From: Phycisphaerales bacterium
GTDB taxonomy: Bacteria > Planctomycetota > Phycisphaerae > Phycisphaerales > UBA1924
DNA: 64,000 nt
Assembly (NCBI GenBank): GCA_029260395.1
Contig: JAJDDJ010000001.1
Span: 372,001 to 436,000 of the forward strand
Reading direction: 5' to 3'
Both the position numbers and the translations under genes were made by a program. Below, in pieces: positions 8,768-20,100 of this stretch; position 1 is the stretch's first letter; each line of letters starts with the position of its first letter. Below the pieces are notes generated by a model. That model ran no database searches. It was not told the DNA's origin and was given only the letters and a program-made list of their open reading frames with translations.

Positions 8768-9600
8768 TGGCAAGCGCCGAACTGGCCGGCCGACCGATCG
8801 TCATTACCGGCGCCTCAAGCGGTATCGGGCTGGCGACCGCTCTCGAATGCGCGAACCGGGGCATGCCTGTGGTGCTCGCCGCCCGGCGCACCGAACGGCT
8901 TGAGGAAGCGTGTGAACGCATAAACGCACGAGGCGGCAAGGCGATAGCCGTGACCTGTGACGTGACCGATCGGCAAGCGTGCGCACACCTGATCGAACAG
9001 GCGGAGCAGGCGTTCGGCCCGCTGCACGCGGTATTCGCCAACGCGGGATTCGGCGAGCAGTTGCCCGTGCTGCCCGATATCGATGTGCATCGTGAGCAGT
9101 TCGAGGTGAACTTTTGGGGCTCTCTTAACGTGATCGCGCCTGCGGTTGAACGCATGCGCGCGCACGGCAAGGGCCATGTGCTGTGGTGTTCGAGCTGCCT
9201 ATCGAAAGTCGGCCTGCCGCACTACGCGGCGTACTGCGCGAGCAAGGCGGCCCAAGACCACTTCGCGCGCGCGCTTCGGCACGAACTGACCGGTACCGGC
9301 ATTGCTGTATCAAGCGTTCACCCGATCGGAACCCGCACCGAGTTCTTCGACCAGATGAAGGCCAAGAGCGGCAGAGCTTCGTCGCTCGCAGGCCGGGGCA
9401 AACAGCGGCTGACCCAGCCGCCCGAGCGCGTGGCCCAAGCGGTCATCAAGTGCCTTGAGAAACCGCGCGGCGAGGTATGGACCAGCCTGCCCGTTCGCCT
9501 CGGTCTGGCAGGAGCGACCGCGTTTCCGGGCCTGGCGGACTGGGCCATTGGGCGCACGCTCCGCAAGCGGCACGCTGAGGCAGAAGCGGAAGCCGATTAG
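8767..9600 (+). CDS. Short-chain dehydrogenase/reductase (SDR)
   Basis: A classical SDR of 277 residues. The cofactor motif TGASSGIG lies near residues 14-21, followed by AARR (Arg suggests NADP(H) preference), CDVTD, NAGFG, the catalytic serine in CSSC and the Y-x-x-x-K motif in YAAYCASK. The substrate cannot be told; the C-terminal arrangement resembles general 3-oxoacyl-ACP or steroid-type reductases. The ATG at 8767 shares its A with the stop of the entericidin-like gene. The frame is open further upstream, but that part lies over the lipoprotein gene. The stop is nested with the stop of ispF on the opposite strand in TTAG (9597-9600). Confidence 0.85.
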   Translation: MASAELAGRPIVITGASSGIGLATALECANRGMPVVLAARRTERLEEACERINARGGKAIAVTCDVTDRQACAHLIEQAEQAFGPLHAVFANAGFGEQLPVLPDIDVHREQFEVNFWGSLNVIAPAVERMRAHGKGHVLWCSSCLSKVGLPHYAAYCASKAAQDHFARALRHELTGTGIAVSSVHPIGTRTEFFDQMKAKSGRASSLAGRGKQRLTQPPERVAQAVIKCLEKPRGEVWTSLPVRLGLAGATAFPGLADWAIGRTLRKRHAEAEAEAD

Positions 9601-10145
9601 CTCTTTCGCATAAGCAACACGACCGCATGTGTTTCGATCGCCCGGCCCTCGCCGACCGCATCAACCGCCTCGTGCGTTTTCGCCTTCATATTGACCCTGT
9701 CGAGAGTGACTCGGAGCAAGTCGGCAATATTTGCGCGAATGTCGGCCTTGTGCGGCCCAAGCTTGGGCCGTTCGAGCACCACCGTCGTGTCCAGATTGGC
9801 GACCGTCCAGCCTGCTGCCTGAACCCGGCTCAGGGCCTCGGTGACGAATATGGCTGAATCGGCGGACTCGTGGCGTGGGTCGTCGTCGGGAAAGAGCTGG
9901 CCTATGTCTGGAAGGCCCAGAGCCCCGAGCAGGGCGTCTGTGACCGCGTGAAGCAGCACATCGGCGTCCGAGTGCCCTGCTGGCCCCCGGTCATGGTCGA
10001 GGCTCACGCCCCCGACCACCAGAGGCCTGCCCCGGCCCTCGGGCTCGAGCGGTTCGAGCCGGTGCAGGTCATACCCGTGACCGATGCGGAACGCGGGCTG
10101 GTCTTGATCGAAGATCGCTTGGTCTGTGGTCCGGGCTTCAGCCAT
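9597..10145 (-). CDS. ispF: 2-C-methyl-D-erythritol 2,4-cyclodiphosphate synthase
   Basis: About 182 residues from the ATG at 10145; the upstream GTG at 10190 is possible but unnecessary. IspF makes MEcPP from CDP-ME-2-phosphate in the MEP route to isoprenoids. The metal-binding motif GHGYDLHRL is near the N-terminus and the second conserved block GHSDADVLLHAVTDALLGA follows. The DIGQLFPDDDPR, PKLGPHK and KAKTHE segments are also intact. It is a trimeric cytoplasmic enzyme. No other isoprenoid gene is adjacent. Its ATG is preceded by TACACT only 7 bases upstream with no Shine-Dalgarno, a possible leaderless start. It converges with the SDR gene and overlaps it by 4 bases. Confidence 0.93.
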   Translation of the reverse strand: MAEARTTDQAIFDQDQPAFRIGHGYDLHRLEPLEPEGRGRPLVVGGVSLDHDRGPAGHSDADVLLHAVTDALLGALGLPDIGQLFPDDDPRHESADSAIFVTEALSRVQAAGWTVANLDTTVVLERPKLGPHKADIRANIADLLRVTLDRVNMKAKTHEAVDAVGEGRAIETHAVVLLMRKS

Positions 10146-10152
10146 AGGGCGG

Positions 10153-10158
10153 AGTGTA
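10153..10158 (-). promoter_or_regulatory. Candidate -10 element of ispF
   Basis: TACACT read on the minus strand, 7 bases before the ispF ATG. No convincing -35 was found upstream. The spacing would put the transcript start at or very near the start codon. Confidence 0.3.
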
Positions 10159-10288
10159 CCGATAGCGTCTGTGCGGGCCGATGAGCCCATCAGGTGATTG
10201 AGTGCGCCGGGGCGAACCCGCCGCTACAGTCGCACGTTCTGTTGGTGGAATGGTGTTGGTAGACCCCTGATACGCGGAGAAGATCGGC

Positions 10289-10951
10289 ATGCGACAGCCT
10301 CTACGCTCGGCCCTTGTGCTCGCCACGCTGACGAGCGGTCTCTCGATCGTGCCCGCGTGTGGAGTGGCGTACCGGCCCTACTACGACCCGGGCGGATCGG
10401 GCGTCTCGATCGATGAGTTCACCTACTGGTCCGAGCCGCACATGCCCCAGACGGTCGAGCTGCTCGACCTCCGTACGGGCGAGACGCTGTTTGCGGTGGA
10501 CATCCCGCCGCGCCAACAGCTCGTGGTGAAGTTCGTTGATAACCACAGCGAGAAGGACGCCTGGATGCCGGACCTGATGAAGTGGGAGCTGATGCCCCGC
10601 GGCACCAAGCGCGGCAAGCTGGACAATTCGATGCCCGTACCCCCGAGCTTCAGCCGAAGGCTAGACGTCGCGATACGCGAGACACCTGAGCAGCCCAACA
10701 TCGACCGCTACGACGAGCCCAAGCCCGCGTACGTCGCCCCGGCTGCGAACGCATGGGAGCCGGCCGAGCCCGCGATAGAACCAGCGATGAAGCCCGCAGT
10801 CGCGCCGATGACCGAACCGGCTGTCGAGCCGGCGAACGAACCAATTGAACCGGCCGTCGTGCCGATGAGCGACCCGGAGCCATTGATCGACCTGCCGGAT
10901 GACCCAGCGCCCGCGAGCGAGCCCGGGCAGATGACGCCCGTTCCGCGTTAG
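10289..10951 (+). CDS. Predicted lipoprotein with Pro/Glu/Ala-rich tail
   Basis: A 220-residue protein of unrecognised family. The N-terminus is a signal peptide ending VPAC, a plausible lipobox. The region to about residue 125 looks folded and includes YRPYYDPGG, ELLDLRTGETLFAVDIPP and a conserved-looking WELMPRG segment. From about 145 the sequence becomes a low-complexity run of EPAxxPA-type units (Glu-Pro-Ala with Met/Val), a likely extended envelope linker. The ATG has GGAGAAG upstream. The gene stands alone, diverging from ispF and converging on the giant exoprotein gene with 151 bases between. It may be an envelope-anchored structural protein; nothing in the sequence gives an activity. 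Confidence 0.65.
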   Translation: MRQPLRSALVLATLTSGLSIVPACGVAYRPYYDPGGSGVSIDEFTYWSEPHMPQTVELLDLRTGETLFAVDIPPRQQLVVKFVDNHSEKDAWMPDLMKWELMPRGTKRGKLDNSMPVPPSFSRRLDVAIRETPEQPNIDRYDEPKPAYVAPAANAWEPAEPAIEPAMKPAVAPMTEPAVEPANEPIEPAVVPMSDPEPLIDLPDDPAPASEPGQMTPVPR

Positions 10952-11044
10952 GCGCGGCGGTCAAACATCACGCCATCGAACGGCGCGGCCAATGGCTGCG
11001 CCCTTTCTTTGCGCGCACGGCACGCGGTGCATCGGGAACGACAG

Positions 11045-11065
11045 CCCCCTCGCGAAACGAGGGGG
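11045..11065 (-). terminator. GC-rich hairpin downstream of the giant exoprotein gene
   Basis: A perfect 8-base-pair stem (CCCCCTCG/CGAGGGGG) with loop CGAAA lies 38 bases after the stop of the TpsA gene. It could end transcription of the TPS operon. There is no clear T-run after it on the minus strand, so it may act only as an RNA-stabilising hairpin. Confidence 0.4.
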
Positions 11066-11102
11066 CGTGCCGAGCCAATTGCGACTAGCCGTGGAAGCTG
11101 GC

Positions 11103-14100
11103 TCAGCCCAGCGGCAGGATGTTGGTGTCGATGGCGGGGTTGGTGCCGCCCGAATCACGGCTCAGCTGCACGAGCTCGTAGAACTGGCGGAGCTTGAGGC
11201 GGACCGGACGGATCTGTCCCAGCAGCACGGAGCGCTGGTCGCGGACCTCGCCGGGGCTGAGGCCGATGAGCTCGACCTGACGCAGCACCTCATCGAGGAC
11301 CTGCAGAGCCGTGATGGCATCAGCGTGCTCCTCGGAGTGGCTCTGCATGTAGGTGAGCAGCGAGGCCGAGTCCCACTCCTGCGGGTCCTCGTCGCGGGCC
11401 CAGTCGTCCACGGCACGGTTGAGTGCCTCACGCATGATCTGCGTGGGCTGGCTGAGCGCGTCGACATCCTGCGTCTCGCCTTCGATGCCGAAGAGCAACC
11501 GCTGAGCGATGTCGACCACGGCCTGCACGGTCTTCTCGTCCAGACGTTGGGCGGTGACCTCCTGTCGGCGGGTCTGAGGGTCGGGCGTGTTGTAGTCGGT
11601 GTAGACCGAACGGCCGAGCAAGCCGGCGCGGAGCACGGCGTCGGAGGCATCACGGGCGAACACGCCAAGCTTGCGGAGCACGTCCTTCTGCGCGGCGCTG
11701 ACGCTTGCGGCCTGGCTCACGTCGTCGCCTTCGCTGGCGCGAGGGACCGCTCCGGCGATGGCCTGCGAGACGTTGGTGTTGGTCGAGCCTTCGGAACGCA
11801 GGTCGAAGCCGAGCGAGAGCACGGCGACGCTGACACTATCGATCGAACGCGTCGAGAAGTTCGAAAGCGAGCCGCTGGTACCCGCACCGTCGAGCGTGGC
11901 GACGGTGATCTGGCCCGGCCCGAACGCGAGCACGCTGACTGAGCCATTGAACTGGATGAGGTCGGCAGCGATGAAGTCGACTCCCAGGTCGTTGGAAAGA
12001 ACGCCACCCAGTTCGAGCACCGGGCCCGAGGCTCGAGAGAGAATCGTGATCAACGGCGAGTTCACAAAGATCGAACCGCCCGCGGTGAGGTCGCCAACAA
12101 GCGTTTGACCGGCCGAGTTGAAGACGGACGAACCGAGAGTGGTGAACTTCTCGTTGCGACCGAATCGGAGCAGATCCGTGGTGGCGATCGTGATATCGGT
12201 CGGGGCCATGACGGTCGCGACGATCGGTACGGAGGAGTGCCCGCTGCGATCGCCTCCCGAACCGGGGGCCGGGCTGAACCGCGGGTCCGCGTTCAAGTTG
12301 AGCGTGGTCAGAGCGCCGAAGCCGGAAAGGTCGAGGCCACTGGTCGAGTTGATCGCCACGCCTACATCGTTGCCAAGGAAGATCTTGGGAATCAACGAGC
12401 CGGTCGCGTCAAGGTTGGTGAGCAGCGTCAGCGAGCTGGACTCACCCGAGCCGAGCACAACGTCGGTAAAGACGATTGAATCGGGGCTCAGGCCCGGTAG
12501 GGGCTGGCGGTTGCCAAGCTGCGCGACGGGCGCGGGCGCGTTCTGCGAGCCGGCACCGTTGCGAGCGCCGGTGACTCGGATGAATGTGTCGCCCGCAACC
12601 GTCACCGGCTGATCAAAGCGAACGCCTGTGACGCTGACAAGGTCGGCGGCGACGAAATCCACCCGGCCTGTATCGGTGGTGGCGAAGCCGCTGAGAGGGC
12701 TAGCGTCCGTGCCGAAGGAACCGCTGAGTCGGGCGACTTCCTCGGCGCTAACGACCAGTGCGCGGGGCGTGCCGTCGGTGCGGACACCTGCGAGCAGGCT
12801 GATGTTCGCTGCCACGAGCTGGACGTTACCGGCACGCAACTCGACGGGAGCGCTAAAGAACATGTCGTTGGCGACGGCGACGTTACGGGAGATCGCCGTC
12901 GGGCCTGTGCCGTCCTGCGTGAGGTTGCCCGCGAGATTGAAGAACGATGCGCCGGACAGGATTTGCCAGGTGCCCGTGTTGGTGACCGTCAGCCCGCCGG
13001 TGGACGTTGTGATGGGCGCGCTGGTTGTGATGTTGACACCATTGAGGTCGACGAAGCCCGCGGTCATCGCACCCGCGCCGAAGTTGCCCGCGTCAAGCAG
13101 GGTGAAGGAAGTCAGGGGCGCGGTGTTACCGACCGCGGCAAAGGCCGCGTTGCCCGGCCCGGCAGAGACTGTCAGGTTTACGCCACCATTGGTCGGGCCA
13201 CCGACGCTGACGCCATTTGCATCGAGCAGCGTGTCCGAGTTGAGCGTGAGTGTCCGCTGGATGAGAAGATCGGCACCCGCATTGAGGTCGCCCGTGAGCG
13301 AGACGTCGGCGAGGTACCGCTGGAAGCCGGTGGTGGTGACGTTCTGCAGCGTCGCGACGCCAGTAAGCAGTTCGAGGCTCGTAAGCGAAACGCCCGAGCC
13401 GATGTCCGAGTTGAACATCGCCGTACCGCTGGAGGACGTGGCTGCGTCGAACGCGAACGCACCATCGACCGGGCCATCCACAAGCAGCGATAGACCATTC
13501 ATCTCGACGTTGCCGCCGAGCGAGATGCTGTCGTTGAACGTGAGATCGCCCGCCGACGCTGTGTAGGTGCCGTTGAGCGTGGCATCGCCGGTGTAGGTCT
13601 GGTTGCCCTGGCTGAGGACGGTCAGGAAGCTGAGCAGGGACGCGGACGCATCGAGCGAAGCCAGCGGCGCGAGCGTGCCCATCGTGCCGGTGGCTGTGAT
13701 GGAACCAGCGCCGGCGTTGAGCACGAGCGCAAAGCCGCCGTCGGTCTGACCGATGATGATCGAGTCGTCGGCGGTGTTGCCCGCGGTGGAGATGGTCACG
13801 TCGGTCTCGAGCACGACCGGTCCGCCGAGGCGGATGTCGCCCTGAGCGGTCGAGCGGAGAGCGCCGCCGAGGTTGGCCTGCCCCGTATAGCGCTGGCTTC
13901 CGGTGGTGGTCACGCTGAGCGTGTTGATGGTGCCAGCGTCAACCGTGACCGAGGCGAGCTGGGTCGAGGTTCCGTCGGGCGCCTCGAAGCCCACGGGGGC
14001 CGCGAAGGTGACGGTGCCGAGCGGGTTGCTGAACAGGGCGTTGAAGGTGCCGTTGATCGGTCCGTTAAACGTGATCGCGGTGCCCGCGCCGCCCGCGGTA

Positions 14101-17100
14101 AAGGCGGCATCGGTTATGAGCAGCGTCGGGCCGAAGACGCTGATGCTGCTCGTTCGGCTGGTCACATCGCCGCCGGGCTCGAAGCCATTGAGGCTCGTGA
14201 CGGTCGTCGCGCCGTCGGTGGTGATGGCTTTGGACATGAATCCCGAAGCGGAGACGTCGATACTGCGTGGCGCGAGCGTGGAGCCGAGCGGCATCTCGAA
14301 GACGACGCTGCCCGCATCGACTACGAAGTCGCCCATCGCGTTGGACATCGCGTCGATGAGGCCGGTGACACGCAGGTCACCGCCCGCGGTAGCGATGCTG
14401 GTGGGCTCGCCCGCGATGATGACCGCGTCGTCGATGAGCACGTCGCCGCCGACGGTGTTGATGTCGCCGATCAGCTTGGTGCCCGCTCCCGAGCCGCGCA
14501 GCGTGATCGGTGCGCCGTCGACAGCCGACAAGGCTTCGCGGACGATGGCGTTGCCGCCAGTGCCGCTGTAACGGAGAGTCGTCGGGTCGCGGAAGATGGC
14601 GTTGCCGATGTTGACGGTGTGCGAGCCGCCGAGCTGACCGACGGTGATGGAGCTGAACCCGTCGCGCAGTGCGGCGAGGTCGATCGTGGAGAGCGAGAAC
14701 ATCGCATTGCCGCCGGCCGGCGAACCGAGATCAATGCCCGCAGAGGAACTGCGGGGCTGGAGCACGAGCGTGGAGGAACCCTTGATGCTGCTTGCGCCGC
14801 CGTTGAACGCGATCTCGCCGGCGGTAATCGTGAAGGCGTTGGACGCGACATCGAGATCGCTGCCGAACGTGGTCGACGAGCCGCCGAACTCGGCGGACGC
14901 GAGCACGAAGACATTGGTCGCGAACGAGAGCAGGTCGGTGGCGATGAGATCAGTAGCGACATTCGAGATGCCGATGCCGTCTTGCACAAACGAGCCGCCG
15001 AGCGTGACGGGGATCGCGGGGATGTCGATCAGCCCGAAGTTGGTGATGCTCACATCGCCGCCGAAGCTGGCGCTGGTCTCGAAGCGGTAGCGGTTGCCAT
15101 TAAGGTCAGCATCGCCCAGCACATCAAGCCCGCCCTCGAACAGGGTGAGGTCCTGCGTGTCCGTCTGGAACAGCTCACCGACAGTGAACATCTCGCGCGC
15201 GGTCACGTCCTGCGCCTGCTCGATGGTGATGCGGTCGAGCGGGGCCGAGCCGCCCACGAGACCCTCAAAGAAGATGCTCTCCGCAACGCCTGAGTTGAGC
15301 GTCAGGGTGTTGCCACCAGCGCCGACTGCATCAAGCGTGCCGTCGAAGATGATGTCACCGCCGAAGCCCGGGCCGCTGAAGACCGTAACGTCGCCCGCGA
15401 CGCGGGTGGAGCCGACGAAGGTGATCGGATCAGAGATCGCCGAGACATTCGAAGCGAGCAGAATGGCCGGGGCTTCGAGGAACACGTCGCCATCGGAGGC
15501 GATGGAGCCGAGCACATCGATGCGAGAACGGGTCGTCATCTCGACCACGCCGTCGGCGAAGGTCGTAACGGGCGCGTTGATCGAAGTCGCGTCGCCGTCC
15601 TCTTGGAACAGGCCGCCCACGCGGACTGGGCCATCGAACGCGGTGAACCCTGCGCTGGCGATGCGGAGCTCGGCTAGTCCGTTGGGCATGTTGAGCCCTA
15701 CACCGCCGACGATCGAGCCGCCCGAGCCGGGCAGGCCGATGGTGATGTCGCCGTTACCCGCGACAAGCAGCAGCGTCGCATCAGAACCGCCGCCCTTGCC
15801 GCCGCCGGGCTCGCCGTCGATGAACGCGAAGTCCATCGCGGCACCCGCGCTAGCCGGTCCGCCGATGGACAACGGCAGAGTCGTATCGATCGTGCGCTCT
15901 TCAACGATGACCAAGGTCCGGTCGAAGACCACCGGCTGGCTGGCCGTGAGCACATCGCCCTCGAGCAGCACGTCGGAGGTGAATCGGCTGGCACCGCCGG
16001 TGATGGTCAGGTCGTCCAAGACCCTGACCATCGCCGTCTCGAGCACCACGCCGCGGGTGCCCGTGAACAGCGCCGCCTCGCGGAACTCGGTCTCGCCGTC
16101 GCCATCGTCGGCCGTGCCCGCTGCCGCTCCCTGGCGTAGCGACGAGGCATGGACCGAACCGTAGAACGTTACATCATGGCCGCCGGTGATGGTGATGTCG
16201 CCCAGCGGCACCGTTGAACCGGTGTCTTCGAGGACGATTACATCACCCTTGCCCAGCGTGAGCATGAGGTGGTCGGTGCCGAGCAGCCTGCCGTTGAGCA
16301 TCGCGCCGGGCGTGGTGCCGTCGAGCGTGCGGGTGGCGACAAACGAACCGCCGTCGAACGTGCCCGCGGGGCCTGTTGTGTCGAGGCTGAACGTGCCATC
16401 AACGAAGGCTGGCCCAAGCAAGCGGAGCTCATCGCCGGTGGTCGTCACACTGCCGAGCAGCACGGTGCGGCCAGCATCGGCGGTCTGCAGCGAAAGATTG
16501 GTCTTAATGTCGAACGTGCCGACCTCGATGAGGCTGGTGCCCGTCGAAGCATTGGGGTTGCCGATGGTGACTCGACCGACGCTCTCACTGAATGCACCGA
16601 GCGTGGCGCGTGTGATGAGCAGGTCGAGGCTGCCGTCCACTCCGTCGCCCAGGCCAATGGTGTCGCCCGAGGCAGGCTTGAAGAGGATGTTGCTGCCGGG
16701 CCCGCCCGTGATCGAGCCGAACACGTTGACAACGTCGGCCATGATCGTGAGCGCGCCGGTCGTGAGGTCGATCGCTGGTCCGCCCGGCATCGTGGCGACA
16801 AAGTTCGCGCCCCCCCCGTTGGCAAATACCATCCGTGCATCGCCCGACACGAGCATGAACCTGCCCGCGAAGCTCGCGTCACCGCTGGCACCGCCGATGG
16901 CGCTGGTGAACACATCGCCGCGAGCGAGGATGGTGTTGGAACCGAAGGTCGAGATCGAAATCTCGCCGAACGGGTTGGCCTGCGTGCCGAGCCCGCCCGC
17001 CGGAAGGACGATGCCCTGGTTGCCGGGTGAGCCGCCGAGGTTAGTGAGCGTGAAGACCGTGTCGCCCGCGCCAATGTTGCGGACGCCCGCCACCGGGGTC

Positions 17101-20100
17101 AGATCGATACGCGAGCGGGTGATAACCTCGCTGTTGCGTGCAACCTCGATGAAACCGCTCATCGGGCCGTAGACGATGGGATTCGTACCACCGTCGAGAT
17201 CGAGCGCGACGACGTCGATCATCGCATCGCCCGCTGTTCGATCGAGCACGAGGTCGCCATGTCCGCCTGGGCCAGCGGTCGAGACCGCGAGCACGCCAAG
17301 CCTGTTGCCAGCGATGCCCGAGGCAGTATCGCCAGCGAGGCCGAGCATGACGTCGCCGCCCGCGCCGTTCGATGAAGACGTGTCCAGCACGAGTGTTCGG
17401 CCTGCTCCGCTCGCGAAGACCGTGGCCTCGGTGAGGTCGATGTCCGCTGCGTTGCCCGTGTTGTCAAAGTCCGTTGCGATGACGCTGTTGCCGCTAACAC
17501 GCAGCGAGCCGCGAACCGTCACCGGGCCGCTGATGTCGATCATTGCGGGCAGATCGGTTACGCCATCCAGCGTGCCAGTGGTGTCGAGCGTGAGGCTCGC
17601 AAGGCCGAGGGTGTTGGCCAGGCGGATATCGCCGCCGTGCGTGGCAGCCGAAGAAGTATCGATCGTGAGCGAAGACGAAGCGTTCGCGCCGTCGATTGTG
17701 GTGCCCGCGAGTGGCAACAGCACATCGCCCGCGTCGGAAGCCCCGCCTTGGTGGGTATCGATCAAGCGAGCGCCCGATGCCCGAACGATGCCGCCCGCGA
17801 GCACCATGAAATCTCCCGTGTCAGCTCCGAAGCCTTCCAGGAACACATCGCCGCTCAGCGTGACGCGGTCGCCTGCACTCAGCGAGAGGTCGTTGATGAA
17901 CGCGCCCGCGAACGCGCCGGCCGAGTCATTGACCCCGCCCAACACGAGCACGCCCGTGCCGTTGGCCCCGTTGGTACGGATCGTTAGATCGAGCCCGCCC
18001 GCGTCCGCCGCGAAGGTGGTGCCGCCAAAGTCGCCCAGCCCGCCCGCGGTATCAAGGGTGAGCGTCTGATCGATGACCGTCAGCGCGCCGCGGATGGTCA
18101 TTCTCCCGTCGGTCTCGACGGTGTCGGTCAGCACGTTGAGGCCCCCGAACGACTCGAGCGTGAGCGAAGCCAGCCCCATCACGCCGCGCTCGACTCTGCC
18201 TAGATCGATCTGCCCCACCTGCGCGGTCAGCAGGCTCAGACCCGCGCCCGCAGCACCGGACCGGATGGTCGGGCCAGCGAGGTCGATCGAACCGCCCAGG
18301 CCGTTGGCCACGCCGTCGCCGTTGAGCGAGATCGTGACGATCGCGCCGCGGTCGATCCAGACGATGCCCGTCGAGTCGATGCCGAAGAACGGATCGGCAC
18401 CGTCGAGCAGCACATCGTTGTGGAGCGCGACATCCGCCGCCGTGGTGCCGGGCGCGAAGCTGTCGGCCAGCACGAGCACCTCGCCCAGGAACGAGCGGGA
18501 CCCGCCGTTGTCGAATCGGCCGAGATCGACGCGGCCGCCGGTGAACCCGGACTCGCTGGTCGAGGTGTCGAGCGTCAGCGCGAAGTTGGCCGCCGAGCCG
18601 AAGAACCTCGCCATGGACAGATTCAGCGTGCCGCCGTTGCCCAGATCGTCGTCGTTGGTATCGATGACCCTTGAGCCGGTGAGCACGACATCGCTGAGGA
18701 TGGTCAAGCCGCCCTCGATGGCGATGTCGTTGGTAAGCGTGATCTCGCCCGCGCGCAATTCGACGTGGGAGAAGTCTTGGAAGAACGGCGCGGGCAGCAC
18801 GATCTCGCCGTTCGCGCCGCCGCCGGTGGCGGTCGCGTCGATGGTGAGCGTGTGAAGCCCGGCAGCGAATCCCTCGAAGCTCTCTCCGCCCTGTGCGAAC
18901 AGCACGTCGCCTGCATCGCCCGGCCCGCCTTCGGCGTGAGTGTCAAGCGTGATCGAACGCATGGCCTGCCCGTTAGCGAAGATGCCGATGTCGCCGCCGC
19001 CGGTGAGGATGTCGCCCCAGAACTCCGCGTCGCCACTGGTGACCTCGAACGCATTGAGCCTGCCGTTGGTGCCGACTTCGCCGACGCGCACGAACCTCGG
19101 CGTCACACCCGTCGTGTCGATCGCGGTGAGCACGAACGTCTCGGGCCCGCTGATCGAGCTGTCCTGATTGAACAGAATGTCGCCATCAGTCGCAATGATC
19201 TCGATCGTTCCGCCGTCGGCGGCATCGAGTTCAACGATCATCGTGCCAGTGAAGTCGGCCTCGCGCAGCCTCGCCCCGCCGCGAAGCGTCAGGGTGTCCG
19301 CCGAAACAATCGAGAGCGTATCGAGAGCGGTCTGCTGACCGATCGCAGAGAGCAGCACCGTTGCGTTCGGCGCGTCGATGGTCAGCGTCTGCCCGCCGGG
19401 AGTCGCCCCATTGATCCCAAAGCTCGCACCGCTGTGGGCGAGATTGCCAAGGTCGAGGGCCATCAGCCCGCTCACCGCGAAGCGCGTGTCGCCGTGGAGC
19501 AGCGCATCACCAGTCAGGCCCACCGCGTCGATGGCGTCGGCGACGTACGCAGCGCCCGTGCCGCTGATCGGGCCGAACTCGACCCGCCCGCTCGATGCCA
19601 TCTCCAGCATCGCCAGAGGCAGCAGGTCGGTTCCGATCGAAGCAAAGAGCTGCAGGTCGGCATCGCCCGAGTCGAGCACCAGTGATTCGCTCGACGCGGA
19701 CTGTGCGAGCACATCACCGCGGAGCGTGATGGTGCCGCCGGCCGCGCCCGCATCGGTCGTGCGCAGCGTAGCCGTCGAGGCGTTGAGCAGGCCGATGCCG
19801 CCCGTCACCTCGATGGTGGCGCCGGTGGTGCTCAGCAGCGCGGTCGTGTTGAATGCAACCGGTCCGTCGAGCAAGATCGTTCCGGGCAGAGCGCCAGCGG
19901 TGCTCGCGGCGATATCGCCGTTGACCTCGATGCCGCCGCCGCGAGCGATCAGCCCGCCGAGCGCCGCGCCCGGGCCCTGGCCCATGCTCGACGCCAGCAT
20001 CACATTGCCCGTGCCCGCGTCAAGTTCGAGCCTGCCGCTGCCGTCGGAGGCCGCGATGACCGCCGCGGCGCTGGTCAGGTCGATCGTGGAATCAGCCGTG

